A stretch of 64,000 nt of DNA from an uncultured Eubacterium sp. (GCA_947089855.1 CAMUML010000011.1:21041-85040), one strand, 5' to 3'. Counted from the first letter of the stretch, positions 1-7,932 are shown. Notes: generated by a model not told the origin, from the sequence alone. A program made the numbers and translations.

Positions 1-2
1 CA

Positions 3-203
3 TTTAAGCTGGTAACGACGGTCCGGGGGAATTCGCGCAAAGGCATGATCAGTATTGACTCACCAATGGGGAAGGCGGTTTTGGGCCATAAAGTTGGGGA
101 ACGTGTAACGGTAAAAGTCAATGATTCTTATAGCTATGAGGTAGAGATCCGTGCCATTGAGAATACAGTAGACGATGGCACAGACAGCCTGCGGAAATTT
201 TAA
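3..203 (+). CDS. greA: GreA/GreB-type transcription elongation factor, C-terminal part (5' truncated by window)
   Basis: This is the last 66 codons of a gene that enters from the left edge. The reading frame contains SIDSPMGKAVLGHKVGE followed by a strand rich in valine and ending VEIRAIE, which matches the FKBP-like C-terminal domain of GreA/GreB (the usual pattern is SP-x-GKALLG-K-VGD). In the known family this domain docks on RNA polymerase near the secondary channel while the missing N-terminal coiled coil stimulates cleavage of backtracked transcripts. Only the C-terminal domain is visible, so a GreA-like protein lacking the coiled coil cannot be excluded. The tail after the domain, with several acidic residues, is slightly longer than usual. 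The next gene begins 26 bases downstream on the same strand and may be cotranscribed. Confidence 0.75.
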   Translation, partial: FKLVTTVRGNSRKGMISIDSPMGKAVLGHKVGERVTVKVNDSYSYEVEIRAIENTVDDGTDSLRKF

Positions 204-229
204 CTGGATGGAAACAGCGGGGGTGGGTT

Positions 230-1000
230 ATGACGCAGCTAGAACAATATTATAATAAATTTTGTGAAGAAAAGCGTTTGGGCAGAAGGCATGGCCAGGT
301 GGAATTTACCGTTTCGATGCATTATATACATAAATACCTTGCAGGAATGGAACAGCCGAAAATATTGGATGTCGGAGCTGGGACTGGGCGTTACAGTGTG
401 CGGTTGGCACAGGAAGGGTATGACGTCACGGCTGTGGAATTGGTGAAGTATAACTTGGGCATATTAAAATCCAAAGGCAGCAGTGTAAAAGCATATCAAG
501 GAAATGCGTTGCGTTTGTCCCGGTTTGCCGATGAAACATTTGATATGACGCTGCTGTTTGGCCCAATGTACCATCTTCATACAGCTAAAGATAAAGTGCA
601 GGCGCTGTCAGAAGCACGGCGGGTAACGAAAACAGGCGGTTATATCCTGGTAGCATACTGCATGAATGAATATGGCGTCTTGATGTATGGATTCCGGGAT
701 GGAAATGTAAGGGCATGCTTAAAGGACGGACGGCTGGCTGAAGGGTTCCAGTGCAAGGCAGGGGCGCAGGACTTGTATGATTATATCCGGTTGGAAGAGA
801 TTGGCCAGATAAACCAGGCGGCAAACCTGCGCCGTATCCAGATCATTGCACCAGATGGCCCTGCCAATTATATGCGCCAGGAATTAAATGCAATGGATGA
901 CGAGACATTTGCGCTTTTTATCCAATACCAGCTGGCCACTTGCGAGCGGCAGGACCTGATTGGTGCAAGCGCACATACCGTGGATATTTTGCAAAAATAA
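230..1000 (+). CDS. class I SAM-dependent methyltransferase
   Basis: The 256-residue product has a typical class I methyltransferase fold. Motif I is ILDVGAGTGRYS near residue 45, an acidic residue ends strand 2 (VTAVELV), and the motif IV/post-I region is FDMTLLFGPMYHL near residue 105, followed by ARRVTKTGGYILVAY. These residues bind S-adenosylmethionine; the acceptor substrate cannot be read from the sequence. The YHL after motif IV and the overall length resemble small-molecule or UbiE/Methyltransf_11-type enzymes rather than DNA or rRNA enzymes. The start ATG follows a weak GGGGGTGGG purine tract. The gene sits 26 bases after the GreA-like gene and ends in a bidirectional terminator that also serves the debranching enzyme. 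A housekeeping function is plausible but unassigned. Confidence 0.85.
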   Translation: MTQLEQYYNKFCEEKRLGRRHGQVEFTVSMHYIHKYLAGMEQPKILDVGAGTGRYSVRLAQEGYDVTAVELVKYNLGILKSKGSSVKAYQGNALRLSRFADETFDMTLLFGPMYHLHTAKDKVQALSEARRVTKTGGYILVAYCMNEYGVLMYGFRDGNVRACLKDGRLAEGFQCKAGAQDLYDYIRLEEIGQINQAANLRRIQIIAPDGPANYMRQELNAMDDETFALFIQYQLATCERQDLIGASAHTVDILQK

Positions 1001-1030
1001 AAATATGCCACGGTATTTATTATTTTTAGG
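976..1030. terminator. bidirectional intrinsic terminator between convergent genes
   Basis: ATACCGTGG (976-984) pairs with CCACGGTAT (1008-1016), and the stem continues through A/T pairs around ATATTTT and AAAATAT. A T-rich run (TATTATTTTT) follows on the plus strand. The hairpin overlaps the methyltransferase stop codon and lies just before the end of the minus-strand debranching enzyme gene, so it can serve both. Confidence 0.65.
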
Positions 1031-3149
1031 AAGTTTGTGGTTCCGTTTTTGTTTCTGTATGGTTATGCACGCCAACCAGTACCTGCACGCTCCTTGGCTG
1101 CAGGGAAACGGCATGGTTTTGCACTGGCCTTGGAACCGCCAGGATACTGTCTGTTTCCCAGGTGTCTACAACAACCGCCCAGTGCATATCTTGCGGAAGG
1201 CTTGGCAGATGCTGTATCACACGTTCCCAATAGGTATTGATTGATAAAAATACAATATCGTCTTCACCAGTTTCCCCGTCTGTTCCAGCATACATTACGC
1301 CGATTACATGGGAATCCCATTGGTAATGTGCATTCCAGGCTTCCGATTCGTGCAGGCTGACCGGAGGGAACCCAATGGAACAAGCAGGCATATCTTTGCG
1401 GATCACCGCATGTTTTTTCCGGAAATGGATCATAAAACTGAAAAAGGTAAATAGATCCCTGTTTTTTTCCGGCAATGACCAGTCCAGCCATGAAATCATA
1501 TTATCCTGGCAATACGTGTTGTTGTTTCCATTCTGGCTGTTCCCGAATTCGTCCCCAGCCAAAAACATCGGGGTTCCACGGCTGCAGAGCAGTACTACGC
1601 AGGCATTTTTCACCATCCGTTTGCGGAGGGCAAGAATATCGGGATCCATTGTCTTGCCTTCTACGCCACAGTTCCAGCTGTAATTATTATTGCTTCCGTC
1701 TGTATTGTCCCATCCGTTTGCTTCATTGTGCTTTTCATTATATGCGTACAGGTCATGCAGCGTAAACCCATCGTGGCAGGTAATGAAATTAATGGAAGCA
1801 TTGTGGCCACGTGTTTGCGGGTCATACATATCCGTAGACCCAGTGATGCGCAGCGCCGCATTGGAAGCCGTATCCGTATCCCCTTTCAGGAAACTGCGTA
1901 TATCATCGCGGTAACGCCCGTTCCATTCTGCGAAACGGTTCCAGGAAGGGAAACTTCCGACCTGGTACAGCCCACCCGCATCCCAAGCTTCGGCAATCAG
2001 CTTGGTACTGCCCAAAATTGGGTCAAAAGCAAGGCTTTGCAGTAACGGCGGTTTGCTCATAGGAGAACCGTCTTCATTGCGTCCAAGGATAGAAGCAAGG
2101 TCGAACCGGAAGCCGTCCACACGGTAAGTAGTCACCCAATACCGCAGGCAATCCAAGATCATGCGTTGGACGATCGGGTGGTTGCAGTTGAGCGTATTGC
2201 CACACCCGCTGTAATTATAGTATTCCCCATTTGGGGTCAGCATATAATAAATGTTGTTGTCAAACCCTTTGAAAGAAAAGAAATTGCCTTGCTCATTCCC
2301 TTCTGCCGTATGGTTGAATACCACATCTAAAATAATCTCAATACCGTTTTCATGCAGGCTTTTCACAAGCTGTTTTAGTTCGGTGCCTTCGCGGTTGTAT
2401 TCTACACCGCCGCAGTAGCTTGTGTTCGGTGCAAAAAAGCTAACCGAATTATACCCCCAGTAGTCAATCAGTTCCCGCCCGTTGTAAGTCCGCTGGGAAC
2501 CAGTTTCGTCAAATTCAAAAATCGGCATCAGCTCTACGGCATTGATACCAAGTTTTTTCAAATAAGGGATTTTCTCCATCAGTGCGGCAAACGTCCCAGG
2601 TTTTGCGCGCAGGGAACTGTCAGCCATAGAAAACCCGCGTACATGCAGTTCATAAATAATCAGGTCTTCCATTGGGATATGCGGATAAACCAACGTGCCC
2701 CAGTCAAAGTCGTCTTTTACAACGCGCCCTTTATAAAAATGGCTTTTTCCTGTTTTAATGCCCCATACACTTTGGCCGGTGACTGCTTTTGCATAAGGAT
2801 CTAGCAGATATTTGGATGCGTCAAAAATCAGGCCGTTTTCCGGTTCATATGGCCCGTCAACGCGGTAGGCGTACTCAAATTCTTCAATGTCGAGCTTAAA
2901 TACGATCATAGAATAGACATTTCCGATACGGTAATTATCTGGAAATTTTAATATTGCATAAGGGACGTCTTCGCGCCGGTGGAACAGCACAAGCTCACAG
3001 GAAGTGGCATTGTTGGAATGCACGGTAAAGTTTACGCCGCCAGGGATGGCCGTCGCACCATTGATGTCATAAAATCCGGGCCTTACATCGTAGCCTGCGA
3101 TATGGTCGAAAGGAACCAGATGAAATTTGTTCATTGGAATTGGATTCAT
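1026..3149 (-). CDS. glgX: glycogen debranching enzyme / isoamylase-type GH13
   Basis: This 707-residue protein is a GH13 alpha-1,6-glucan hydrolase of the GlgX/isoamylase group, expected to trim branches of glycogen or imported alpha-glucans in the cytoplasm. A CBM48-like domain occupies about residues 25-125. The catalytic barrel carries YWGYNSVSFFAP, DVVFNHTAEG, the nucleophile region VDGFRFDLAS (Asp near 350), the acid/base region LIAEAWDAGG (Glu near 387) and the transition-state Asp in TCHDGFTLHD (near 460). Length is normal for GlgX. The ATG at 3149 follows GAGGT at suitable spacing. It is a single gene transcribed toward the methyltransferase and is not linked here to other glycogen genes. 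No signal peptide is visible. Discrimination between GlgX and true isoamylase would need phylogeny. Confidence 0.93.
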   Translation of the reverse strand: MNPIPMNKFHLVPFDHIAGYDVRPGFYDINGATAIPGGVNFTVHSNNATSCELVLFHRREDVPYAILKFPDNYRIGNVYSMIVFKLDIEEFEYAYRVDGPYEPENGLIFDASKYLLDPYAKAVTGQSVWGIKTGKSHFYKGRVVKDDFDWGTLVYPHIPMEDLIIYELHVRGFSMADSSLRAKPGTFAALMEKIPYLKKLGINAVELMPIFEFDETGSQRTYNGRELIDYWGYNSVSFFAPNTSYCGGVEYNREGTELKQLVKSLHENGIEIILDVVFNHTAEGNEQGNFFSFKGFDNNIYYMLTPNGEYYNYSGCGNTLNCNHPIVQRMILDCLRYWVTTYRVDGFRFDLASILGRNEDGSPMSKPPLLQSLAFDPILGSTKLIAEAWDAGGLYQVGSFPSWNRFAEWNGRYRDDIRSFLKGDTDTASNAALRITGSTDMYDPQTRGHNASINFITCHDGFTLHDLYAYNEKHNEANGWDNTDGSNNNYSWNCGVEGKTMDPDILALRKRMVKNACVVLLCSRGTPMFLAGDEFGNSQNGNNNTYCQDNMISWLDWSLPEKNRDLFTFFSFMIHFRKKHAVIRKDMPACSIGFPPVSLHESEAWNAHYQWDSHVIGVMYAGTDGETGEDDIVFLSINTYWERVIQHLPSLPQDMHWAVVVDTWETDSILAVPRPVQNHAVSLQPRSVQVLVGVHNHTETKTEPQTS

Positions 3150-3286
3150 GGAAATACCTCACTTTAATTGGAATATATTCGTTCAGTGCGCCGTATGTAT
3201 ATAGCCATTATAATGCAGGGAACTTGCTTTGTAAAGGAGAAGGATAAATATAAAAGTACCTGTGGTGCTGGCGGAAATGCTGAAAA

Positions 3287-3484
3287 ATAATTACAGGCTT
3301 CACGCACAGGCGCAAGAGCATCAGTATATACAAAATTGATGAGAATGAAGCAAAGACAAAGGAACATGATATTTTGTGTGCAGTAAAATGTTTTCGTGAT
3401 CTTGGAGCCGATATTTCGAAAATAGAAGAACTGCTGGTAAAAAATTACAGCTTATCTTATGAGGAGGCTGAAAAGTATCTATAA
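3287..3484 (+). pseudogene. short decayed gene fragment
   Basis: A frame open from 3287 to a TAA at 3484 encodes a charged helical tail including CAVKCFRDLGADISKIEEL and ending SYEEAEKYL, which looks like the C-terminus of a real protein. There is no start codon or ribosome binding site, and the bases just upstream (3250-3330) look coding only in a different frame, so the gene appears frameshifted and truncated. The family was not recognised. It ends exactly where the structured thi leader begins, so its last bases may also hold the thi promoter. Confidence 0.35.
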
Positions 3485-3485
3485 A
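3457..3485 (+). promoter_or_regulatory. candidate promoter of the thi leader
   Basis: TTATGA (3457-3462), a 17 base spacer and TATAAA (3480-3485) lie just before the first stem of the leader. The -10 matches consensus at 5 of 6 positions but the -35 at only 3 of 6, so the call is weak and rests mainly on position. Confidence 0.3.
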
Positions 3486-3486
3486 A

Positions 3487-3617
3487 CTCTGTAGACATAG
3501 AGCCGGCCTTTAGAGGTCGGCTTACTGTTACCCTACCCCACATTTTCAACTCTAACAATCGCGAAATAGGCTTGACAACCAGCCCGCGGCAGGGTAATAT
3601 CTTACATAGAATGCAGG
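3487..3617 (+). ncRNA. structured 5' leader RNA upstream of thiS (candidate riboswitch aptamer)
   Basis: Several stems can be drawn on the plus strand: CTCTGT/ATAGAG (3487-3502), AGCCGGCC/GGTCGGCT (3501-3522), GTTACCCT (3527-3534) with AGGGTAAT (3591-3598), and inside that CGCG (3560-3563) with CGCG (3585-3588) stacked next to GGCT (3569-3572)/AGCC (3581-3584). The first three use at least one G-U wobble that would become an A-C mismatch on the opposite strand, which points to a plus-strand RNA. The TPP riboswitch landmarks (CUGAGA and the CUGGNUAAUNCCAGCG block) are absent. A terminator hairpin follows directly. From position I infer a regulator of the thi operon; the ligand is unknown. It may match a published thiS-associated RNA motif, which I could not check. 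Confidence 0.5.
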
Positions 3618-3668
3618 GCCGCATGAAGGGGTACACCACCGTGGGTGTATTCTTTTGTGCGGCTTTTT
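3618..3668 (+). terminator. very strong terminator hairpin in the thi leader (putative attenuator)
   Basis: The arm at 3618-3637 pairs with the arm at 3644-3663 over 20 consecutive positions, including five G-U pairs, around the loop ACCGTG, and is followed by TTTTT (3664-3668). Read on the minus strand the five wobbles become mismatches, so the element is directional. It stands 80 bases before the thiS start, where premature termination would shut off the operon. Confidence 0.75.
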
Positions 3669-3748
3669 GGTCGGCAAAATACGTTGTCCTTTGTTTTTTG
3701 CAAGGCTAACTGCAGTAGATATTAAAAATTCTTCAGGAGGTGTCAGCG

Positions 3749-3943
3749 ATGGTCCATATAAATGGAAAACAGGAGCAGGTTTCTGGAATGCAGCTGCAGG
3801 ATTACCTTGTGCAGAACGGTTATCCTATGGAGGGGATTGCGGTAGAATGCAATGAAGAAATCTTGCCCAAAAGCCAGTATAGCTCTTATGTATTAAAAGA
3901 TGGCGATATTATAGAGATCGTTAGTTTTGTAGGGGGCGGCTGA
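3749..3943 (+). CDS. thiS: sulfur carrier protein ThiS
   Basis: This is a 64-residue ubiquitin-like protein that carries sulfur as a C-terminal thiocarboxylate for thiazole formation. It starts MVHINGKQE, contains the typical VECNEEILPKSQY and LKDGDIIEIVSFVGGG, and ends with the required Gly-Gly. AGGAGG at 3735-3740 sits 8 bases before the chosen ATG at 3749; a GTG at 3740 overlaps the ribosome binding site and is less likely. It is the first gene of thiS-thiG-thiH-thiE. Family knowledge says ThiS is adenylated by ThiF, which is not encoded nearby, so the activating enzyme must come from elsewhere or be a MoeB-type protein. Expression is probably controlled by the preceding leader and terminator. 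Confidence 0.92.
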   Translation: MVHINGKQEQVSGMQLQDYLVQNGYPMEGIAVECNEEILPKSQYSSYVLKDGDIIEIVSFVGGG

Positions 3944-3991
3944 GAGGACGCCCAAAAGAAGGACAAGCACAAAAAGAAGGGGGCATGTAAA

Positions 3992-4768
3992 ATGGATGAT
4001 AATAAAGATACTTTTACGTTAGGGGGCAGGGAATTTTCTTCCCGCTTTATTTTAGGCTCTGGAAAATATTCGATGGAACTTATCCGTGCAGCGGTAGAAA
4101 ATGCTGGTGCGCAGATCATTACGCTTGCGGTACGCCGCACGAATACAAAGAAAAATGAAAATATACTGGATTATATCCCGGACCATGTGACGCTTTTGCC
4201 GAATACGTCCGGGGCCAGGGATGCGAAAGAGGCAGTGCGTATTGCGCGGATGTCGCGTGAACTAGGCTGCGGGGATTTTGTAAAGGTCGAGATTATGAAA
4301 GACAGCAAATATCTGCTCCCGGATAATGCCGAAACGGTGCGGGCAACGGAACAGCTTGCTAAGGAGGGGTTTGTCGTGCTGCCTTATATGTATCCGGATT
4401 TGTATGCGGCCAGGGATCTGGTAAACGCCGGTGCTGCTGCTGTGATGCCGCTGGCTTCTCCGATTGGTTCCAACAAAGGGCTTGCGACAAAAGAATTTAT
4501 TCAGATTTTAATTGATGAAATAGATGTGCCGATTATTGTAGATGCCGGCATTGGGCGGCCGTCCCAGGCATGTGAAGCAATGGAAATGGGGGCGGCAGCG
4601 ATTATGGCAAATACCGCAATTGCAACTGCAGGCGATATTCCGGCTATGGCGGGGGCATTTAAACAGGCGATCGAAGCTGGACGCAGTGCCTATTTGGCAG
4701 GGCTTGGCAGGGTATTGGAACGCGGGGCAAGTGCGTCTGACCCATTGACTGGGTTTTTGCGTGATTAA
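3992..4768 (+). CDS. thiG: thiazole synthase ThiG
   Basis: The 258-residue product is ThiG, the TIM-barrel enzyme that combines 1-deoxy-D-xylulose 5-phosphate, dehydroglycine and ThiS thiocarboxylate to form the thiazole phosphate carboxylate. Recognisable segments are [16 protein letters not shown] at the N-terminus, ITLAVRRTN, the phosphate-binding [24 protein letters not shown] and the loop ending [10 protein letters not shown]. The Schiff-base lysine is expected in the FVKVEI segment. Length is normal. It lies 48 bases after thiS. ThiG and ThiH form a complex in characterised bacteria. The spacer to thiH is unusual because it holds a perfect 15 bp inverted repeat. Confidence 0.96.
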   Translation: MDDNKDTFTLGGREFSSRFILGSGKYSMELIRAAVENAGAQIITLAVRRTNTKKNENILDYIPDHVTLLPNTSGARDAKEAVRIARMSRELGCGDFVKVEIMKDSKYLLPDNAETVRATEQLAKEGFVVLPYMYPDLYAARDLVNAGAAAVMPLASPIGSNKGLATKEFIQILIDEIDVPIIVDAGIGRPSQACEAMEMGAAAIMANTAIATAGDIPAMAGAFKQAIEAGRSAYLAGLGRVLERGASASDPLTGFLRD

Positions 4769-4795
4769 ATCCGTCACGGATACATCTGTTGAGGG

Positions 4796-4834
4796 ACGCT
4801 ATATCTGGCAATTATTTAATGCCAGATATAGCGT
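4796..4834 (+). repeat. perfect 15 bp inverted repeat between thiG and thiH
   Basis: ACGCTATATCTGGCA (4796-4810) and its exact complement (4820-4834) are separated by nine A/T bases. No T-run follows, so it is not a standard terminator. It could be an mRNA-stabilising or processing hairpin that sets the thiG/thiH ratio, or an operator. Confidence 0.8.
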
Positions 4835-4891
4835 ATAAATAGATGGCGGTTTATGGATGGTAAATGTAAACGAGAGAAAGGGAAAGGGATT

Positions 4892-6145
4892 ATGCCAGAG
4901 AATCAATTTTTTGTAGATTCCGATAAGTTGTCAGAAGAAGCTTTGGAACGCAAGCACCGGCTTGAGAACGACCCGTCTGTAAGGACAGACCCTATGCAGT
5001 ATATGGAGGGGATGGAGCGCATTTCTTCTGATGTTATGGAACAAGTGTTAAGCCAGATGCATGCATATGATTATAATTACTATACAGATGCGGATGTGCG
5101 GCGGGCTTTGATGCATGAAACATGCAGTATAGAGGATTTTAAGGCGCTGCTTTCACCGGCTGCAAAGCCTCATCTGGAAGAAATGGCTGCAAAGGCAAAA
5201 TACGAAACGAGCAGGCATTTTGGAAATACGGTTTATTTATTTACGCCGCTGTATATCGCAAACTATTGTGAAAATTACTGTGTTTATTGTGGGTTTAACT
5301 GTTATAACGATATTGCACGCAAAAAATTGTCAGCAGAAGAAATTGAACACGAAATGAAGGTAATCGCTGATTCCGGGATGGAGGAAATTTTAATACTGAC
5401 CGGGGAAAGCCACAGCATGAGCGATCTAACCTATATTGGCGAAGCCTGCCGTATGGCGGCAGGGTATTTCCGCAATGTTGGCCTGGAGATTTATCCAGTA
5501 AACAGTGAAGATTACCATTACCTGCATACATGCGGCGCAGATTATATTACCGTTTTTCAGGAAACGTATGACCTAGGCAAATACGAAACACTGCATTTAA
5601 AAGGGCATAAACGTGTGTTCCCTTACCGTTTTGAAGCACAGGAACGCGCAATTTTAGGAGGGATGCGCGGGGTTGCATTTTCCGCCCTGCTTGGCCTGTC
5701 AGATTTTCGCAAAGACGCTTTGGCTTCTGCGCTTCATGCCTATTATCTGCAGCGCAAATACCCGCAGGTAGAATATTCCTTATCCTGCCCGCGCCTGCGG
5801 CCGATTGTAAATAATGAAAAAATAGCGCCGCTGGGCGTCAGTGAATCCGATTTATGCCAAATATTATGTGCGTACCGGATATTCCTGCCATATATCGGGA
5901 TCACGGTATCCTCCCGGGAACAGAAAAAGTTCCGGGATGGGATTGTAAAGATTGCGGCAACAAAAGTATCTGCAGGCGTCTCAACCGGAATTGGCGACCA
6001 TGAAAGCAAATATACAGGCATCAAAGAAGAAGGGGCTGGCGACGAGCAGTTTGAAATTTCCGATGCAAGGAGCTTTGGGCAGATGTATGGTGATATGGCA
6101 TCGCAAGGGCTGCAGCCAGTATTAAACGATTATATCTATGTATAG
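4892..6145 (+). CDS. thiH: 2-iminoacetate synthase ThiH (radical SAM)
   Basis: The enzyme cleaves tyrosine with a 5'-deoxyadenosyl radical to give dehydroglycine for ThiG, plus p-cresol. The radical SAM cluster motif is CENYCVYC, with cysteines near residues 126, 130 and 133 of the 417-residue protein. Other ThiH features are ILILTGESHSMSD, the SEDYHYLHTCGADYITVFQETYD stretch read as two segments, and SLSCPRLRP. I chose the ATG at 4892 because a purine tract (AAAGGGAAAGGGA) precedes it; an in-frame ATG at 4853 would add 13 basic residues and has a poor ribosome binding site. The gene overlaps thiE by 8 bases, suggesting coupled translation. Tyrosine-dependent ThiH is typical for anaerobes, in contrast to oxygen-dependent ThiO. 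Confidence 0.95.
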   Translation: MPENQFFVDSDKLSEEALERKHRLENDPSVRTDPMQYMEGMERISSDVMEQVLSQMHAYDYNYYTDADVRRALMHETCSIEDFKALLSPAAKPHLEEMAAKAKYETSRHFGNTVYLFTPLYIANYCENYCVYCGFNCYNDIARKKLSAEEIEHEMKVIADSGMEEILILTGESHSMSDLTYIGEACRMAAGYFRNVGLEIYPVNSEDYHYLHTCGADYITVFQETYDLGKYETLHLKGHKRVFPYRFEAQERAILGGMRGVAFSALLGLSDFRKDALASALHAYYLQRKYPQVEYSLSCPRLRPIVNNEKIAPLGVSESDLCQILCAYRIFLPYIGITVSSREQKKFRDGIVKIAATKVSAGVSTGIGDHESKYTGIKEEGAGDEQFEISDARSFGQMYGDMASQGLQPVLNDYIYV

Positions 6146-6773
6146 CGCAGTTATCAAAAACCAGGAAAAATGGTGGCAGGATTCCATAAAAATCCGCTGT
6201 ATCACAAACCGCCATTTATCGAAACAGGACTATTTTGAACAGATAAAGCAGATTGCACAGGCACAGCCAGAAGCAGTGATCGTAAGAGAAAAGGATTTGC
6301 CAGAGCCAGAATACGAACGGCTTGCGAAAAAAGTGATGCAGATTTGCACCGGTTATCAAGTCCCATGTATCCTGCACACATATACCAGGGCTGCCATACG
6401 TCTGGAGGCTTTTGCCATCCATCTGCCGCTGGTACAGCTTCTGGCACTGCCGGAACGGGAAAAACAGCGTTTTACGGTACTAGGGGCATCTGTACATTCT
6501 ATTAAGGAAGCCAAACAGGCACAGGAAGCTGGTGCAGGTTACCTTACGGCAGGGCATGTTTACCCAACAGATTGCAAAAAAGGGGTGCCTGCGCGGGGGT
6601 TGGATTTTCTGCGGGAAGTTTGCGCCGCAGTAGATATACCGGTGTATGCGCTTGGCGGCATTTGTGCGGGAAATGCGGCGGCGTGTATCCGTGCTGGTGC
6701 GGCCGGTGTGTGTATTATGTCGGAATGTATGCGGACAGATGTGGGCCAGCGTATGCAGGGGTACCGTTTATAG
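6138..6773 (+). CDS. thiE: thiamine phosphate synthase / TenI family protein
   Basis: The 211-residue TIM-barrel protein belongs to the ThiE/TenI family. It shows the family pattern: CITNRHL near the N-terminus, VIVREKDLP, VLGASVHSIKEA, AGHVYPTDCKKGVPARGL and the C-terminal IPVYALGGICAGN. ThiE couples thiazole phosphate with HMP pyrophosphate to thiamine phosphate, whereas TenI aromatises the thiazole product of ThiG. The phosphate-loop Lys-Lys of VYPTDCKKG is present. The pyrophosphate-binding part is divergent (CILHTYTRAAIRLEAFAIHL), so a TenI-like role is a real alternative given its coupling to thiGH. It overlaps thiH by 8 bases. No thiC, thiD or thiM is in the window. Confidence 0.75.
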   Translation: MYSAVIKNQEKWWQDSIKIRCITNRHLSKQDYFEQIKQIAQAQPEAVIVREKDLPEPEYERLAKKVMQICTGYQVPCILHTYTRAAIRLEAFAIHLPLVQLLALPEREKQRFTVLGASVHSIKEAKQAQEAGAGYLTAGHVYPTDCKKGVPARGLDFLREVCAAVDIPVYALGGICAGNAAACIRAGAAGVCIMSECMRTDVGQRMQGYRL

Positions 6774-6823
6774 ATTTATAATGGGTTTCTTATGTTTAAT
6801 ATACAGCATATACAAAAAGATAC

Positions 6824-6990
6824 CTAGTGTAGTGGCTTGCTGGTATTTATGGCAATCGTACTGCCTATTTTGCCATCTGCCGCGTTGGATTTTCTAGTCG
6901 TAGCCACCACTACGCCGTCGAAAATCCGCCTTGCAGAATGACAAAATATTCAGCACGCTTACCATAAATACCAGCGAGCCACTACACTAG
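6824..6990. repeat. 167 bp full-length palindromic element (MITE-like)
   Basis: CTAGTGTAGTGGC (6824-6836) is complementary to GCCACTACACTAG (6978-6990), and complementarity continues inward with scattered mismatches through GCTGGTATTTATGG and GATTTTC/GAAAATC to a tip CGTAG/CTACG near 6910. The entire 167 bases fold into one hairpin. TA dinucleotides lie close to both ends, but a target duplication is not certain. It lies 50 bases after thiE and could terminate or stabilise the thi mRNA. No second copy was seen in the window. Confidence 0.75.
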
Positions 6991-7023
6991 TACACGAATC
7001 TGGTATAGAAGAGGGTGGACAAG

Positions 7024-7890
7024 ATGGAAAATATTAAGATAGCCTTGCTGCAGATCGCAGGTACAGGATCGCTGCAGGGAAATCTGCAAAAAGGGATGGA
7101 ATACTGCAGGAAAGCCAAGGCGCAGGGGGCAGATATTGTGCTATTTCCTGAAATGTGGAGCAATGGATATGATATTCCAGAAGACATTGACGCATTAAAC
7201 CGCATGGCAGTTACCCTGGATAGCACGTTTGTGCGTTCTTTTGCTGGGCTAGCAGGTGCACTTGGCTTGGCAATCGCTATTACATTTCTGGAGGCGCACA
7301 AGCCGCGTCCAAGGAATACTGTTTGCCTGTTTGACAGGAACGGCAGCCTGCGGTATACTTACGCAAAGGTGCATACCTGTGATTTTGGGGACGAATGCCG
7401 GCTGGACAGCGGGGAGGATTTTTTTGTGGCAGATCTGGATACGGCAAAGGGTACCATAAAAGTAGGTTCTATGATCTGCTATGACCGGGAATTTCCGGAA
7501 AGCGCCCGTATCCTAATGCTGAAAGGGGCGGAACTTTTGCTGGTGCCGAATGCATGCCCAATGGAAATCAACCGTTTGTCGCAGCTTCGCGCGCGGGCGT
7601 ATGAAAATATGCTGGCGGTTGCAACCTGCAATTATCCGGCAAGCCAGCCGGACTGCAATGGGCATTCAACCGTATTTGACGGGGTCGCTTATCTGGAAGA
7701 ATGTCCGGTATCTAGGGATACCTGTATTTTGGAAGCGGGGGAGGCGGAGGAACTTTGCATAGTGGAACTAGATATGGATAGGCTCCGTAACTACCGTGGG
7801 CGGGAAGTGCATGGCAATGCATACAGGCGTCCGGATAAGTATGGGGCAATTATCGAACAAAAAGTAACGTATCCATTTATTCGGGCATAA
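7024..7890 (+). CDS. carbon-nitrogen hydrolase (nitrilase superfamily)
   Basis: This 288-residue protein is a member of the nitrilase/omega-amidase superfamily that hydrolyses amides or nitriles. The catalytic triad is visible: Glu in VLFPEMWSNGYD near residue 42, Lys in YAKVHTCDFGDE near residue 115, and Cys in SMICYDREFPESAR near residue 150. The pattern EMWSNGY and YDREFPE resembles the YafV/omega-amidase and N-carbamoylputrescine-like branches, but the substrate is not clear. The ATG at 7024 has AGAGGG 8 bases upstream; a GTG at 7015 is inside that site. The gene is followed 42 bases later by a MATE exporter on the same strand. No link with the preceding thi operon is evident beyond adjacency. 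Confidence 0.87.
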   Translation: MENIKIALLQIAGTGSLQGNLQKGMEYCRKAKAQGADIVLFPEMWSNGYDIPEDIDALNRMAVTLDSTFVRSFAGLAGALGLAIAITFLEAHKPRPRNTVCLFDRNGSLRYTYAKVHTCDFGDECRLDSGEDFFVADLDTAKGTIKVGSMICYDREFPESARILMLKGAELLLVPNACPMEINRLSQLRARAYENMLAVATCNYPASQPDCNGHSTVFDGVAYLEECPVSRDTCILEAGEAEELCIVELDMDRLRNYRGREVHGNAYRRPDKYGAIIEQKVTYPFIRA

Positions 7891-7932
7891 ATATGCTGGA
7901 TCGAGCTGGAAGGAAGGGAGTGGCCAGGACGT

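Noticed and set aside
3487-3668. Right end of an IS200/IS605-type element with omega RNA on the minus strand
   Set aside because: The stems rely on G-U pairs that exist only on the plus strand, a T-run follows on the plus strand, and no TnpB-like coding sequence is adjacent.
3928-3950. GGCGGCTGAGAGG resembling the core of a TPP riboswitch
   Set aside because: It is the Gly-Gly end and stop codon of thiS followed by chance similarity; the second conserved half of the TPP aptamer is missing between thiS and thiG.
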